Shown: positions 22,149 through 33,550 of the stretch, in pieces
How positions within the stretch are numbered: the first letter of the stretch is position 1
How the letters are laid out: the number at the start of each line of letters is the position of its first letter
From: Hanleya hanleyi
Lineage: Eukaryota; Mollusca; Polyplacophora; Lepidopleurida; Hanleyidae
Reading direction: 5' to 3'
DNA length: 64,000 nt
Assembly: GCA_036873755.1 (NCBI GenBank)
Contig: JAVTVY010056900.1
Coordinates: 1 to 64,000, forward strand
Translations under genes and position numbers: made by a program
The notes under the pieces: model-generated
What the model saw: only the letters and a program-made list of their open reading frames with translations
Databases searched by the model: none
Told to the model about the DNA's origin: nothing

Positions 22149-24038
22149 CTGCACAATAGAGAAATTATGTTTTACACCGTGCTCACCCTCATACTATCAT
22201 TAGTTACATCCCACAGTCATCAGTGTACAACCTCTGATGGATATCCCTTGACAACCTGTTATGAAATGCGACTTTCAACCAATCAGCATCGTTTCGGGGC
22301 TCAGCCGCAACTGAACAGGACGTAAAGTGTGCAGTTGTTGCGTCTAACATGAACAAGAGTCAAGATTCATCAGTACTGTACTAACCAATGGTGGTATTTG
22401 ACAGAAGTCAATCGATAGGCAGAATGCCCTTATGTGCTAAACATTCAGGGGGTGTCTATAAGAGCGTGAGGCAGTAAAGGACGATACTGATTGTGTTTCA
22501 TGTACACAAAAGCTGCTCGCTGCGTGTTTAACCTCATTGCAATCCAAGGGTGTATCTGACAGTAAGAGGTACATGTTTACAGTCTGATGCCATGAATGCA
22601 AACCGTATGCTACAGATAATTAGGCCTGCCGTAAATGATATGTTGCATAAAAAAAGTGGTCGATATATATCGCGATATATCCAGCTAACAGAGAAATGGA
22701 ACACACCCTAGATGACATACAACGGTTTTACACCTGGGGTCACATGACGAACCGGTAAATTCATACCAATCTTCTGCCTGCTTACCAGAACAGATTGGGG
22801 GTAAGAAAAATAATTATAAATGCAGCAACATGCAGGACACATTCTGGTATTTTAACTCAGTTGGTTAATCTGGGCATAGAGGAGACTGGGCCTAGTTGTT
22901 GTAAAACTGACAAATTATGTTCTCCAGGCCTGGGATCGAGGAGAAAATATCTTTCTGATACACGAGGGTCTCAATTTTTATTATTGATATTTTCAGAATT
23001 TCTATGTATTTATTTTAACTGATCTATCCAGTTATAAATCTGATATCAAATAGTTTAAATGCCTAGAATACTGGTATTTGTTTGGGATGTGACAGTGGAT
23101 ATTTGATTGAACATGTGTGACAGGGTGAGAGGCACAAACCATCTGATGATTTAAGAGTATGTATCGACTTTGTAGAGCAGAACAGACGTACAGACCAGGA
23201 TGTATATTATTTATCACGGATTGACGAGTCTCTCGATACATTGGCAGGTGCAAAGGGGTTCAGCTGTCTCGACCTTCATTTAAGATACTGGGAGTTTGAG
23301 GGTAAACAGGCTCATAAGCAATGTAAAGCATTTACTGCCCGATTTCTTGGATTTTACGAATGTAATTATATACCAGTTGGGCTGATGAATGTGCCATCAA
23401 CTTTCCAAAGAATGATGAAGTGGTGTTGTCTGGGTTGCAGCCAGGAGTTTCGCTTTTTTCCTCAATGATGTCATCCATTCCGACACTTTCGACCATAAAT
23501 TTAAATTGGTCCTAAGTTTCACAGAATAGGTTCTTTCAGGCGGAGGTTTTGTATTTGGCTTATTCAATATCCGACGCCGGAGTGTAAACCGACCCAGCTG
23601 AGACTTGAGGCTCTAGAAAATTGGCCAGTACTCAAAGTGGTGCTGTGCTCAGTAAATTTCTAGTCATTTATATATTTGAATTTGGTAAAATATTTGGAAG
23701 TATTCATTTTTAGTACATTTATATAATTTGTTTTGCTTCTTGACAGATCGGTTACTTGTGACGGTTTCTGTCATTTATATCTCCATTGCCTGCTAAGATG
23801 GCTAACGTGGTACTACCTATAACCCCGAGCTCGGAAATTACTCCATCCAACTCTGCTTTAACGGGTACATTAATATCTGAAGTATCGTCAATGTAACAAT
23901 CTATCCCTGTAACACCGGTCTCCCGTATAGATGGCACATTGAACGAAGATCTAAGGTCTTTTATAGTCATGGTTCAAATAGTTTTGTCAAATCAAGCTCG
24001 CCCCGTAAATCAATCAGACAATAGAATTTACAATTTAC
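22149..24038 (-). other. Intron of amidohydrolase copy 2, part 2
   Basis: Holds a dispersed-repeat fragment (22545-22640, with 'ATGCAAACCGTATGCTACA', also at about 24340-24400) and the Ty3/Gypsy relic. A 72-codon minus frame at 23970-23752 is open but unrecognised. Confidence 0.6.
23145..23640 (+). mobile_element. Ty3/Gypsy reverse-transcriptase relic
   Basis: In one frame from 23145: LRVCIDF, then SRIDESLDTLAGAKGFSCLD, then CKAFTARFLGFYECNYIPVG and NVPSTFQRMM, matching in order the Gypsy RT blocks (RxCIDYR, RIDExLDxL, FSxLDL, KTAFT, MPFGLxNAPxTFQ). Past 23468 a frame-shifted piece, LNDVIHSDTFDHKF, is where the YLDD catalytic block would lie, and the first D is replaced. Stops follow. No LTRs were seen. 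Dead fragment. Confidence 0.85.
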
Positions 24039-24155
24039 CTCCTCCCGAGCAACCGGACGCAGCCAGTCCATGAGCAGCTATATGCAAGAAGGCCAATACT
24101 CGTGTTTTACTCTGTTCCACAATAAACTTCCTCAGTCCTGGAAATGTACTAGCTC
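24039..24155 (-). CDS. Amidohydrolase-like copy 2, 117-nt exon (most upstream exon found)
   Basis: Acceptor TATATTTCAG and donor GGAG|GTAAAT on the minus strand. It starts with two bases of a split codon, codes 38 residues, and leaves one base. Text: ASTFPGLRKFIVEQ, then TRVLAFLHIAAHGLAASGCS. This matches the segment after the 'TTVVDAGSxG' strand in the family, so exons for the start and the HxH metal motif must lie further up the minus strand (above 24155). I could not locate them. Confidence 0.87.
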
Positions 24156-26069
24156 CTGAAATATACATTTGAAAAACAAACTTTGAAAGGCAAGAGTATT
24201 TCGAGATACTAGTATACAATAATTTCATAGAAGATTGTCTAATCCATGATATTGTATCATGATATTGATATTGTCCCATTGTCAGATTGTGTAACCTTCT
24301 AAACTGTCAGTGTCTATCTGATAGGAGGAGGTACACAATGTGAGCCCATGACAATGCAAACCGTATGCTACAAGCATTTAGGCCTACCATAAACCATACA
24401 GCGAGAACATGACATTGCACGATAATAAACCCACACAATATTAGTCAGAATGTCTCTTTTGTGTACCAAAGTTGACGTGTGAACCCAGGAACCGACTCTC
24501 CGGGCATTTTTCTTAAAGTTCACGTTTCGGCTTACATGTCAGTACTAACGAAATCGAAAGAGACCGCTTATTGAGAGCAAGTTGTGGCTGTAACACAACA
24601 TTTACAGTGAAGGCCCTAGCAGACTAATGATTATTAATAACACATTCTAGAAAATTAAAGAAATAAAACACTATATGGTATACACCGGGAAAATGTCCAT
24701 ACCATATTATAGTGATAAAGGGATAGATTAGAAAGGTATTTCGCTCTCTCACCCGAACAAAAAGTACTTCATACGAATCCTCATATTACAGACTTGGCCA
24801 GAATGGTTGGTGCAATGGTAAAAATCCGAATCTTTGACAGAGCATTGTAATTCTGGCGAATCAGATTATTCTAGAGTTTTTCTTCCGTCGGTACGTGAAT
24901 CCCGGAGGATTACCTGCCGTCGACAATTCTACCTGTATTGGGATTCGAATGGTGTACCACTTCGAAACGCCAATGGGAATTCAAAGCAACTTTCCTTCTC
25001 AGAAAGTGACGCTGGTAACCATTTGGAATTAAACACTGATTGCGGTCACATCGTCGTCATTTAATGTTTCTTAGTATTCTGGCTTTCTGCCTTGGACGTC
25101 ACTTGTGGGATGCTTGACGCAAGGTTTTGTAGCGCATAGATCCAGAAATAGTTTCATTCTATCACAAAAATTAGCTTCAAATTGCTTTAGGTGAATAGTG
25201 TGCACACCTCTTGACTTAAATAAACGGCCAGGCTGTTCGGATATGTGTTCTCTGTTGTTTGAATTAGGGGATTTAGGAGGCTGGTGTCCGACCTCACGAC
25301 TTGTCTCCCGGACAGACTAAGAACGCCACCGATCCTGGTGAGAAGGAGATGCCAGTACAGAATTTTTCATATGTTCAAGTTTAAACGTCTCGCGCCGTCC
25401 GCGTACTGACAATGCCTGGCAGCTGATCGGCGGTTTCAGCATGTTGTTCTTGTCGAACTCTGGGTTTCTTCTCCAAAGTGTGCTCGATGTATTTTGCCAT
25501 GGAGGTGTAGAGTCAAGTGTAAATACAAAAGACAGTTGCCATCAGAGTTGGTTGATTCGATGTGCCGATGGCAATACAGTTCTTCCGATGTTCTGATCTT
25601 ACCTCTTAACAGAATACCATTAGGGCGCGTTTCAGGAATGCATATACGAGAGAAATATCATTCGGTTTTGCGTTCGGGCACCGCAAAGGGACTAGTAGGC
25701 AAGGTGAAAATTATGCGCCTGTACTTCAGATTCGCATGTTGTGAGATTTCCTTAAGGCCAGTATGTAATTACCATATCACATCATTCAAGGTCATTAGCT
25801 GCAACCCATGTAGGAGGCGATAGGTCGTGTATTTTCGGCAAGGGGCATTCCCACGATACATTTTAAGCGATTGGAAGCGTTTTCTGAAAAATTAAACAAT
25901 TGACAACAGCCCGACTTCTTCGCAAACATAACCTTGTGAGTAGCATGATAACGTGGCATTTTTCCAATACAAAACATTCGACGTGGATAAGCAACATACC
26001 AAGAATGATTGACTGTAAAGTGGTTGCAAGCCTTTTTTAAATTCGAGAAGATTTCTGTAGATAGTTTTT
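24156..26069. other. No recognisable gene; expected to contain or lead to 5' exons of the amidohydrolase
   Basis: Has a dispersed-repeat fragment at about 24300-24440 and several unsupported frames (24834-25064, 25494-25823). I searched by eye for the HxH metal-site exon on the minus strand without success. Confidence 0.45.
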
Positions 26070-26189
26070 TTGGAAAAGAATTTGATTTTCAGTCACATTG
26101 ACGTTGCCAGGAATTTGCATAGGCGGACTATTCGAATTCCAACACAGGTAGATTGTCTACCAAAGCTCAAGAAAACGATAATCCTTCGG

Positions 26190-27200
26190 AGATTCACGAA
26201 CCAAACTGGCATATCTGACATGACTAACTTGGGAAATAACAATCTATCTACCTAAGAGACCTACTGAATATGGCTCTTCTGTCTCGAAGCACAATGGGAG
26301 CGAAATACCAAACTGGCGTATTTGACATAATAAAAAAATTCAAAGGGGAGACAATTAGAATTGACATTCTATCTAGCTAAATTCTAACAACTCAATGTTC
26401 TTTATTCTTTGCAGAGAAAAATAGGAAAGGGAAACCAAACTGACATATCTAAATACCGGATATTCAATCAAATGGGACGAAAATCAAACTGGCGTATCAA
26501 TTCAAGAGTGAATCTTGGGAAATTACAATCATCTTAAATCCAAGGTGGACGACTCTACCAGTCTCGAAACAAAACGCGAGAGAAATACCAAACTGACATA
26601 ACTGACATGACTAAAATATCCATGAAGAGAAAACTCGAAATGACATTTCATCTAAAATGGACCCCGCAATGTGGCGTATCCGTCTCACAGAGTGAAATAG
26701 GAGAAGACGACCAAACTGACGTATCTGTCATATTCAAATACTCAAAAGAGAGAAATGAATCTGGTGTATCTGACATGAGTAACATTTCAAGACGGAAACA
26801 TGAGAAATGGTATTCGGTCTTCGAAAGGGGACTACTCAATACGCCGTGTCTGTCTCCACGCAAAATGGGACACATATACCAAAATGGCATATCTGACCTG
26901 GCTACAATTGGGAGAGAAATACCAAACTGGCATATCCCTGGCTAGAAATTACATTCCTTCTAAAGAAGGTGGGCAACTCGATGTGGAGTATCATTCAGAG
27001 TAAAATAGCAGGTAAATATTAAACTGACCTATCTGACATGTCTCAGTATTCAAAAGAGAAAACCTGACAGGGAAATCTGACATGACTAAACATTTCAGAG
27101 TGAATCATCGGAAATTATATTCTTTCAACGAGGTGGGGTATCCCTCGCAGAATAATATAGGAGAGAAAGATCAAACTGACTTTTCTGACATCCAAATATG
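26190..27200. repeat. Degenerate satellite with CCAAACTGRCATATCTGACATG core, part 1
   Basis: The core or close variants occur near 26202, 26309, 26436, 26482, 26590, 26712, 26878, 26920, 27022 and 27173, with irregular spacing (about 42-127 bases). Words such as 'GGAGAGAAATACC' and 'TCTCGAAGC' recur between them. Open frames here (26607-26945) are repeat by-products. Confidence 0.75.
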
Positions 27201-27589
27201 CAAATGAGTGAAAATGTTAGGGAACTCAACCTGGGATCTCTGACATGACCTCGAAGTCAAGACCGTTTCAAAATTACGAAATTACGAAATTATTAGAAAT
27301 TATACAATAATAATGCTATCCGCAATCGGCATGTGAAGATGCCCGTGGTAGTACCTTCACGTCATGTCGACAGAACTCTTCTGAATAGTATTTATGGAAT
27401 GAACGAACAAACAAAGAAACAAACAAATATCTTATTATTTTTGTTCTCCTTTCTTTTAATATGCATCTGGGATGAATGTAATGTAAATGACATGACATCA
27501 TGTGAGGGCACGGATATATAATTGTGTCTAAGATTTTATGTGATACTAGGGCACACTTGTAGATATATTTTGGAATGTTCACTTACGTA

Positions 27590-28060
27590 ATACTATGTAA
27601 TGTAATGTAGGGTAGTGTAATATAGTATAAGATAACGTAATATGTCATTCTTAATTAGCTTAGACCACGTGGACAAACCGCGTATTATATATGAATATAT
27701 ATATGTGTGTATATATATATGTGTATGTGTATGTATATATACATATATATATATATATAATATATGTGTGTGTGTGTGCTTATATATATATGTGTGTATA
27801 TATATATGTGTGTGTGTATATGTATATAAATGTTTACTTGTATAAATGTCTTTTTTTCCACCATTTGCATACCGTAAATGATATATCATGTGATAGTGTG
27901 AGTATTTTGATATAGGGCTATTTTTCATAGCAACGTAATATATACTAACGTAATGTAATGTAAAAAGGATTAATGTAGTGTAATATATTACGCGGTTATA
28001 AGTTAGCCTGGATCACGTGGGCATAACTGTGAAATTGTACAATTCGTGGTCATAAGATTA
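27590..28060. repeat. TA/TG microsatellite flanked by GTAATGTAATGTA-type repeats
   Basis: Alternating (TA)n and (TG)n from about 27690 to 27835. 'GTAATGTAATGTA' words lie on both sides (27590-27640, 27935-27975). 'CACGTGGACAAA' (27667) and 'CACGTGGGCATA' (28014) mark a related pair of flanks. The block interrupts the satellite. Frames here encode only Tyr/Ile/Val/Cys strings and are not genes. Confidence 0.85.
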
Positions 28061-28430
28061 ATAAATGCCCAGTGGTTAATCCAGGGCTTAACTGAAAAAA
28101 AGACCGTTTCAAGAATCTTGAGAAATGATATGCTGGCTACCTGACTATCCGATAATATGACTCTCTCGATGCAACATGGGAGAGAAATACCAAATTGGCA
28201 TGATTGACATGGCCAAAAAAGATATTACATCTACATGTAACTATATTAAAGATGAAAAACTCGATGTGGCACATCCTTCTCAGAGTACGATAGGAGAGAC
28301 AGGCCAAACTCACCTCTCTACCAAAATATAAATATGCAATAGAGGGAAAATGGGGGAAAAAATCAAACTGGGGTATCTGACATGATCAAAACACTTCAAG
28401 AGAAGAAACTGGAAATGCCTGTAGTGATTC
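28061..28430. repeat. Dispersed repeat copy and degenerate satellite, part 2
   Basis: 28056-28105 matches the dispersed copy at 8738. After it the satellite core returns near 28190, 28300 and 28361. Confidence 0.6.
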
Positions 28431-28674
28431 AAAGAGGGAATGGCCAACGTTTGTGCTGATCTGTCAATAATTCGAAAACGTATCATTTCTACTAAATACT
28501 GGATTTCATAATTCGAACAACTCCCGATATTAACGATAACCTATATCAAGAAATCGTCGTCGCGGTGGTTTAAAACGCGTATACGGAAACTTAATTTGCT
28601 CTTCTAATTTACTAGTAATATTCAAGCAGTATTGTTTCCCTAAACTGATATTACTGTCATTGTTACATATGTAT

Positions 28675-28957
28675 ATGTAACAATGAGTGAGTGAGTGAGT
28701 GAATATGATTTAACGTCGCTTTCAACTATATTTCAGTCATATCACGACGTTGGGTCCTATTCCTTTTCACACCCGGGAACCACACGGGTGGGGTCCTATT
28801 CCTTTTCACACCCGGGAACCCCAAGGGTGCCTCAGTGAGTCGCCTCTTACGACAAGCTGTCTGAGGAGCTGAGGCCTATTCTTATCATGACCTGCGGTGT
28901 GCACAACGACAGCCCAGGTCAATCCCCGGAAGCCACACGGGGCAATGTAACAATGAG
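28675..28957 (+). mobile_element. SINE with 13-bp target-site duplications
   Basis: ATGTAACAATGAG stands at 28675-28687 and 28945-28957. Between them are a GAGTGAGTGAGTGAGT head, 'TTTAACGTCGCTTTCAACTA', 'TCAGTCATATCACGACG', 'GTCGCCTCTTACGACAAGC' and a conserved 'CTGAGGCCTATTCTTATC'. The middle has a 39-bp direct duplication (28752-28790 and 28791-28829). The architecture resembles a SINE I recall as common in gastropod genomes. No long A-tail. A decayed piece of the same element lies at about 34705-34755. Confidence 0.85.
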
Positions 28958-29935
28958 AACGATTAGAACCTTATGGAGTTAGATTATCTCTTAGTTTATT
29001 AACGATATATACTACATGTCAAACAACCTCATGACATCGCATGATGTAATTGAACATTCATCTGTACCGTAATGTCATTTCGTGAATAACTCGTGATATA
29101 TTGGGGGTCAGACAACAAAAATGTCAGCTCGCTAGACGATAATGAATATAATAAGGGAGACCACTCCTAGAGGACAAGCGCAAAGAGAAGAATAACCCCT
29201 TAACCATTACCCGCAAAAGTTTAAACAAGAGAGATTACTCGTACTGGGAAAATACAGGTTTCTATTAACTCCTTAGCTATACATGTTTTCAATGTTATAT
29301 GCTAAAATTGCGTCATATGGAACGATATTTTACATTTAACCGGTTTATATAAATAATCCAGTGACCGCATGGAAAGAAAATGTCTTGTGTTGTATATTTC
29401 TAAAAATAATTTTCACCACCCGAGAATGTTTCAAGGTTAGATTTCATAAGAGTGATAAATGTGTTTTGCAAATGATATCGATTATCTTTGATGGAATCCA
29501 GCAGGTGTGGGTTAGTTAAGCAGGGGATCTTGTAGAAGAGAAAGAATATATATCTTGTTGTGACACCATTCATATCACAGCTTGAATGAGAATCAGCCAG
29601 AGCTCAGCTCATACCATTTTTCTAATTCATTTATTCCGCATATAGACTGCCCATATCATTAAAACCACGCACAGACAATACAATTCCGAAGATTTCAATC
29701 AGAAATGTTTGTTTCAATTTCGAGGAAGTATTTCATTAAACGGATTATGGTCGCGTTTAAAGAAAATGTTTTTAAAACGCCATCTTTCTAATTCGATGAA
29801 CGGACAAGTCACAATTGATATTTAATGCACGCATGAGACATGGAATATCAGTATACTTTACCGATTCTCTGCAGACTGTGTGGTCTTCCCATTTTTTATT
29901 GACATGGATTTTATTCTTGGACGGATGCAGGATGT
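28958..29935. other. No recognisable gene
   Basis: AT-rich sequence with no repeats or frames I can support. Confidence 0.5.
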
Positions 29936-29939
29936 GTTG

Positions 29940-30061
29940 GAGTGGAGTGGGGGGGGGGGGGGTGGTGTTCATAGAGTCCGGGTGGGGGGGGGGGGCGGGG
30001 CTTATTTCTTCCCCACTGCTAGGTGGGTAGGTGGCTGCCCACGTAGGCCGACCCACCTAGC
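29940..30061. repeat. G-runs and an 11-bp inverted repeat
   Basis: Two long G-runs (about 29949-29962 and 29983-29999) could form G-quadruplexes. GCTAGGTGGGT (30018-30028) and ACCCACCTAGC (30051-30061) are perfect inverted repeats with a 22-base loop. Confidence 0.75.
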
Positions 30062-31139
30062 TACCCCTAATCTCGAACACACAAACACACAGGAGTCACC
30101 AAAACTGTTGTCACCTCGCCCGCCCGTCAAGTGCGAACATAATCTATAATCTACCTAAACTGAATATGAACATTTCGATGAAACGCATTTTACGTGAACC
30201 AGAATGTGAACTCAACTGTTAAACGATTGGTCCAGGAAAATAGGAACCCCCGGCACTGGGACCGGTTATTCACGCTTTTGTTCAATCATCGTCCTCAGAC
30301 ACATAATGGTTTCTATAAATAGCTTACAAGAAAAACAACTTAAGTTTGATGAATAAAACAATTCTGAATTTAATGGTTGTAATAGGGCAATTTATATAGG
30401 ACTGTGCATAACAACTGCACAAATAAACAACGAATTCATGACGGAGCTTGTCTAGATCGATTGTTTTGTAACGTTGAATCTGGTATTATATCCCGTTCGT
30501 TAGCAAATATACACATAAAACAGTACAGGTTCAGTTGACCGGTCATTCAAGACTTCATTCAGAAAAAAACTATTTGGCCTTTGTCGTACATGTATGGACC
30601 AGAAAGTTAGTCGAGCATTTTGGGACGTCTGTAAGGGTCACCGCGAGCCCACATCAGCCCAGTGAGCCTGCGGAACTTACTCTTAGAATTGTTGGTTTTT
30701 CGAGGCTTTTTTTTTGGTGTCTTTTCTTTTGAACCGAAATATTGGTTTTCCATCGTTTTTGTTCAGGTTAAAAGCTATGTACTTTTGATTGAAAAATGGA
30801 GTGGTTCTGCATTGGCGACAATATTCATTTCTGAGAAACCAATCTTGTGTTCAGAGAACTTCGGGTTTTTTGTTGTTTTTTTGAAAATCCAAATTACATC
30901 GGCAATAGGGGCCGTGTGGACATGGTAGTGAATATTTCCACACAAACAGCAGTTACAATAAATGCGTGGCTGGGATACAAATCATCACAGAGTTCACTTT
31001 TGGTTCTTGTGATGTTTTTAGAGATATGCAATCAGTATATTTGTCTGTGGGGACTTCTGTTCAGTACGCAGGCATCGTTTTCCACCACCCTTTTAATGTT
31101 GCGTTTAATATACAGGCGAAAGCTTCTTCGGATTTTCTC
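30062..31139. other. No gene; one fragment of the shared core
   Basis: 30905-30985 ('GGGGCCGTGTGGACA', 'CAGCAGTTACAATAAATGCG', 'GGCTGGGATAC') is a diverged copy of the foldback core. The rest shows nothing. Confidence 0.5.
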
Positions 31140-31830
31140 AGAGCATGCCCTTTCTCTACTACTCATCGGGTGCACATAATCGTATCACCAGACCTATATT
31201 GGTCAGAACACCACACAACGCGAGCCCATTCACACTCACATGCCCACCCATATGGGTTAGTGTACAGGGTGAAAGTAGACGCCGTCCCGAGTGCACATTC
31301 GAGCGTCTCTATACTTTCTCTGTTACTGATGACGTCACAGTAATGTAAACTGTAATGTAACAGTGATGTGTTCATTGAGGCTGCTTGATGCGGATCATAC
31401 AGCCCACACCATGCGTGTGCGCCCGCCTCCAATCATGCCCTTTCTCTACTACTCACCGAGTGCGCATGCGCATTTGACTGATTAACTAATTCGGTCTTAT
31501 TCTACGCAGCGAGGACATCACACATGACACATTTAGATCACATATGGCCCACATCTCTCCAGACACTCCCATGTGCATCCAGACATGCCCTTTTCGCTAC
31601 TACTCTCCCAATGTGCGTGCCCATATCACTGAAACTACGACGGTTATGACACTGACGATAGTTGTACACATAACCAACATGCCGACCCCTAATGGGCTAG
31701 AGTATAGTTGGATATGCAGGCGCCTATGCATTTTCCCGACTGCGTTGCACATGATGACATCACCGGCCAATGTCACACAACGGCCCTATGCCCGGGCAAT
31801 TCCACGATGTAGTGGATCTGACAAGACCTG
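31140..31830. repeat. Repeat array with GAGTGCGCATGCGC and TGACGTCA words
   Basis: 'ATGCCCTTTCTCTACTACTC' followed by 'CGAGTGCGCATGCGCA' or variants occurs near 31145, 31433 and 31585. TGACGTCA occurs near 31329. It is the same family and orientation as the right inverted repeat at 60.56-61.33 kb, so it may be a stray end of the same element type. Confidence 0.7.
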
Positions 31831-31984
31831 CAGAGGCCCATAAAATAGTAAAAGTATATAACTTAGCTGGATCGGAACGGTCGTATGGGTTACCAACTTG
31901 CCACAATGCTGAAGATATAGTGTCGGGGACCAAACACCATCTAAACAGACTATCAAATAGTATATCAGGATATTTCTGAGAGTC

Positions 31985-32062
31985 CATATCAGCTGGATAG
32001 CCTAGATGATTAACCGGTCCTGAATGCATTTCAAGGGTTCGAATCCCATCTGTTTTTTATCT
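31985..32062 (+). repeat. tRNA-like sequence, possibly a SINE head
   Basis: 'GGATAGCCTAGATGATTAAC' resembles an A box and 'GGGTTCGAATCCC' (about 32036-32048) is a near-perfect B box at tRNA-like spacing. The acceptor stem is not convincing, so a tRNA-derived repeat is more likely than a working tRNA. Confidence 0.4.
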
Positions 32063-32227
32063 CTCCAAACAACTATAGCACTTCTTGTTCAGACTTATTT
32101 CCCGGAAGTCACGTGGATGTACCCATGCTCCTTCAGAAAAAGAGCAATGCGCAGTGGAGTTTTCGCTGTGGTGCTGTGCGCATGCACAGGATTAAAAGTA
32201 ACTTCCGTGCACGTGATTTAATGATAG

Positions 32228-32337
32228 GCAAATGCTGGGTCAACACGCGTGGCTTTTTTAGTTGCTTTTTGTCTGCTACAGGTAAATGCTGAAGGTCAAC
32301 ACACGTCGCTTTTTTAGTTGCTTTTTATCTAGTACAA
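32228..32337. repeat. Direct duplication of about 54 bp
   Basis: AAATGCTG at 32230 and 32284, each followed by 'GGTCAACAC', CG-containing text and 'CTTTTTTAGTTGCTTTTT'. Confidence 0.85.
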
Positions 32338-32891
32338 GTTTAACATCAATTTCACACGTGGATTCCGATAGGGCTACTATACTCTTACACACACAGAGTT
32401 TCGGTTAGACTAGGCGATCTATGGCATAGAATTTGAATTTTCAGTAAGATCATTTAGAATTTTGGTATCCGACCTTCTCTTTCCCTCTCTCAGTGTACGA
32501 TTAAGCTTTGTATCCTGTAGCGCTTTGTATTTCCAAGACCTCACGTACGTCGCATTTTCTAACATGTGCGATACATTACGAGTCTAAACTGGTTGAGACG
32601 GTTCACGTTTCGCCCGAAGGTATTTCGTCCGAAAGTATGGTACAATGTTTGTTCTACATCGGATAATGTAACGCGTTTCCTCGTATATGAAAGTATTTAG
32701 GCCATAAATATAGGCCTACTTATGTCTTTCGGCTCTATTAAAGCGAGCTTTATGAATTAATGAAACAATTATTCTTCGAGATAAAAGATGTCCCCTCAAG
32801 AAGTCTAAGCATGAAGTATTAGTTGCTGGGAATTGTTATAGACTCTAGTGTGCACCGTCTGCGCTAATCAGCTAACACATCTCAGAAAGAT
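32338..32891. other. No recognisable gene
   Basis: No repeat or coding signal seen. Confidence 0.45.
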
Positions 32892-33350
32892 TTAGCTAAG
32901 ATTCATAGCGTCCCCCTTCCCTCAACGCTATGCCGACGACAAATACATTTCCCTGGTGGTAACTCGAACATCTCCATGGCGCACTTATTATTACCTTTGC
33001 GCCCTATTGGACCTTCATTGACTTGGGAAAATGGGCCGCCAAGAATAAAAATACAGAAATGACAGACTAAATGGCCCGTCGTCGGTCATATATTAATTAC
33101 AGACGTTAAAATTATCCCTATGGAGCCTCAAAATCACCTGAAATCGAGGGTCAAGAAGATGGGCATTTCCGTCATAATAGACCCCGTGTATACAGGGGAT
33201 GATGATCACTTTTTCTCAAGTTAATGAAGGTCCAATAGGGCGCAAAGGTAATAATAAGTGCGCCATGGAGATGTTCGAGTTACCATCAAGGAAATGTATT
33301 TGTCGTCGGCATAGCGGTGAGGGAAGGGAGACGCTATGAATCTTAGCTAA
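32892..33350. mobile_element. Foldback element with ~140-bp arms
   Basis: TTAGCTAAGATTCATAGCG at the left tip is mirrored by CGCTATGAATCTTAGCTAA at 33332-33350. Arms are nearly perfect inverted repeats (for example 'ATGGCGCACTTATTATTACC' versus its complement near 33245-33265) up to 'CCTATTGGACCTTCATT'. The centre (about 33038-33212) is unique. No coding capacity. Confidence 0.88.
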
Positions 33351-33550
33351 GAAAGGTTGTACTTATGTTACGATTCAATATTTTCAAAACATATTGATCA
33401 CACATTACGGGACAGTGCGAACGGTTATAATGTCAGTAAATGCTTTAAGGTTAATAGTTAAAATATCCGATATTCAAATGTTTAGTAATTATATCTTGGA
33501 AGATGTATAATGTTAGGGTACCAAACTGTTTTATATTGCGAATTTTTTTA

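Noticed and set aside
26607..26945. 112-codon plus frame
   Set aside because: It lies within the degenerate satellite; its text follows the repeat core.
27593..27928. Open frames of 60-111 codons on both strands
   Set aside because: They are encoded by TA/TG microsatellite and consist of Tyr/Ile/Thr/His/Val strings.
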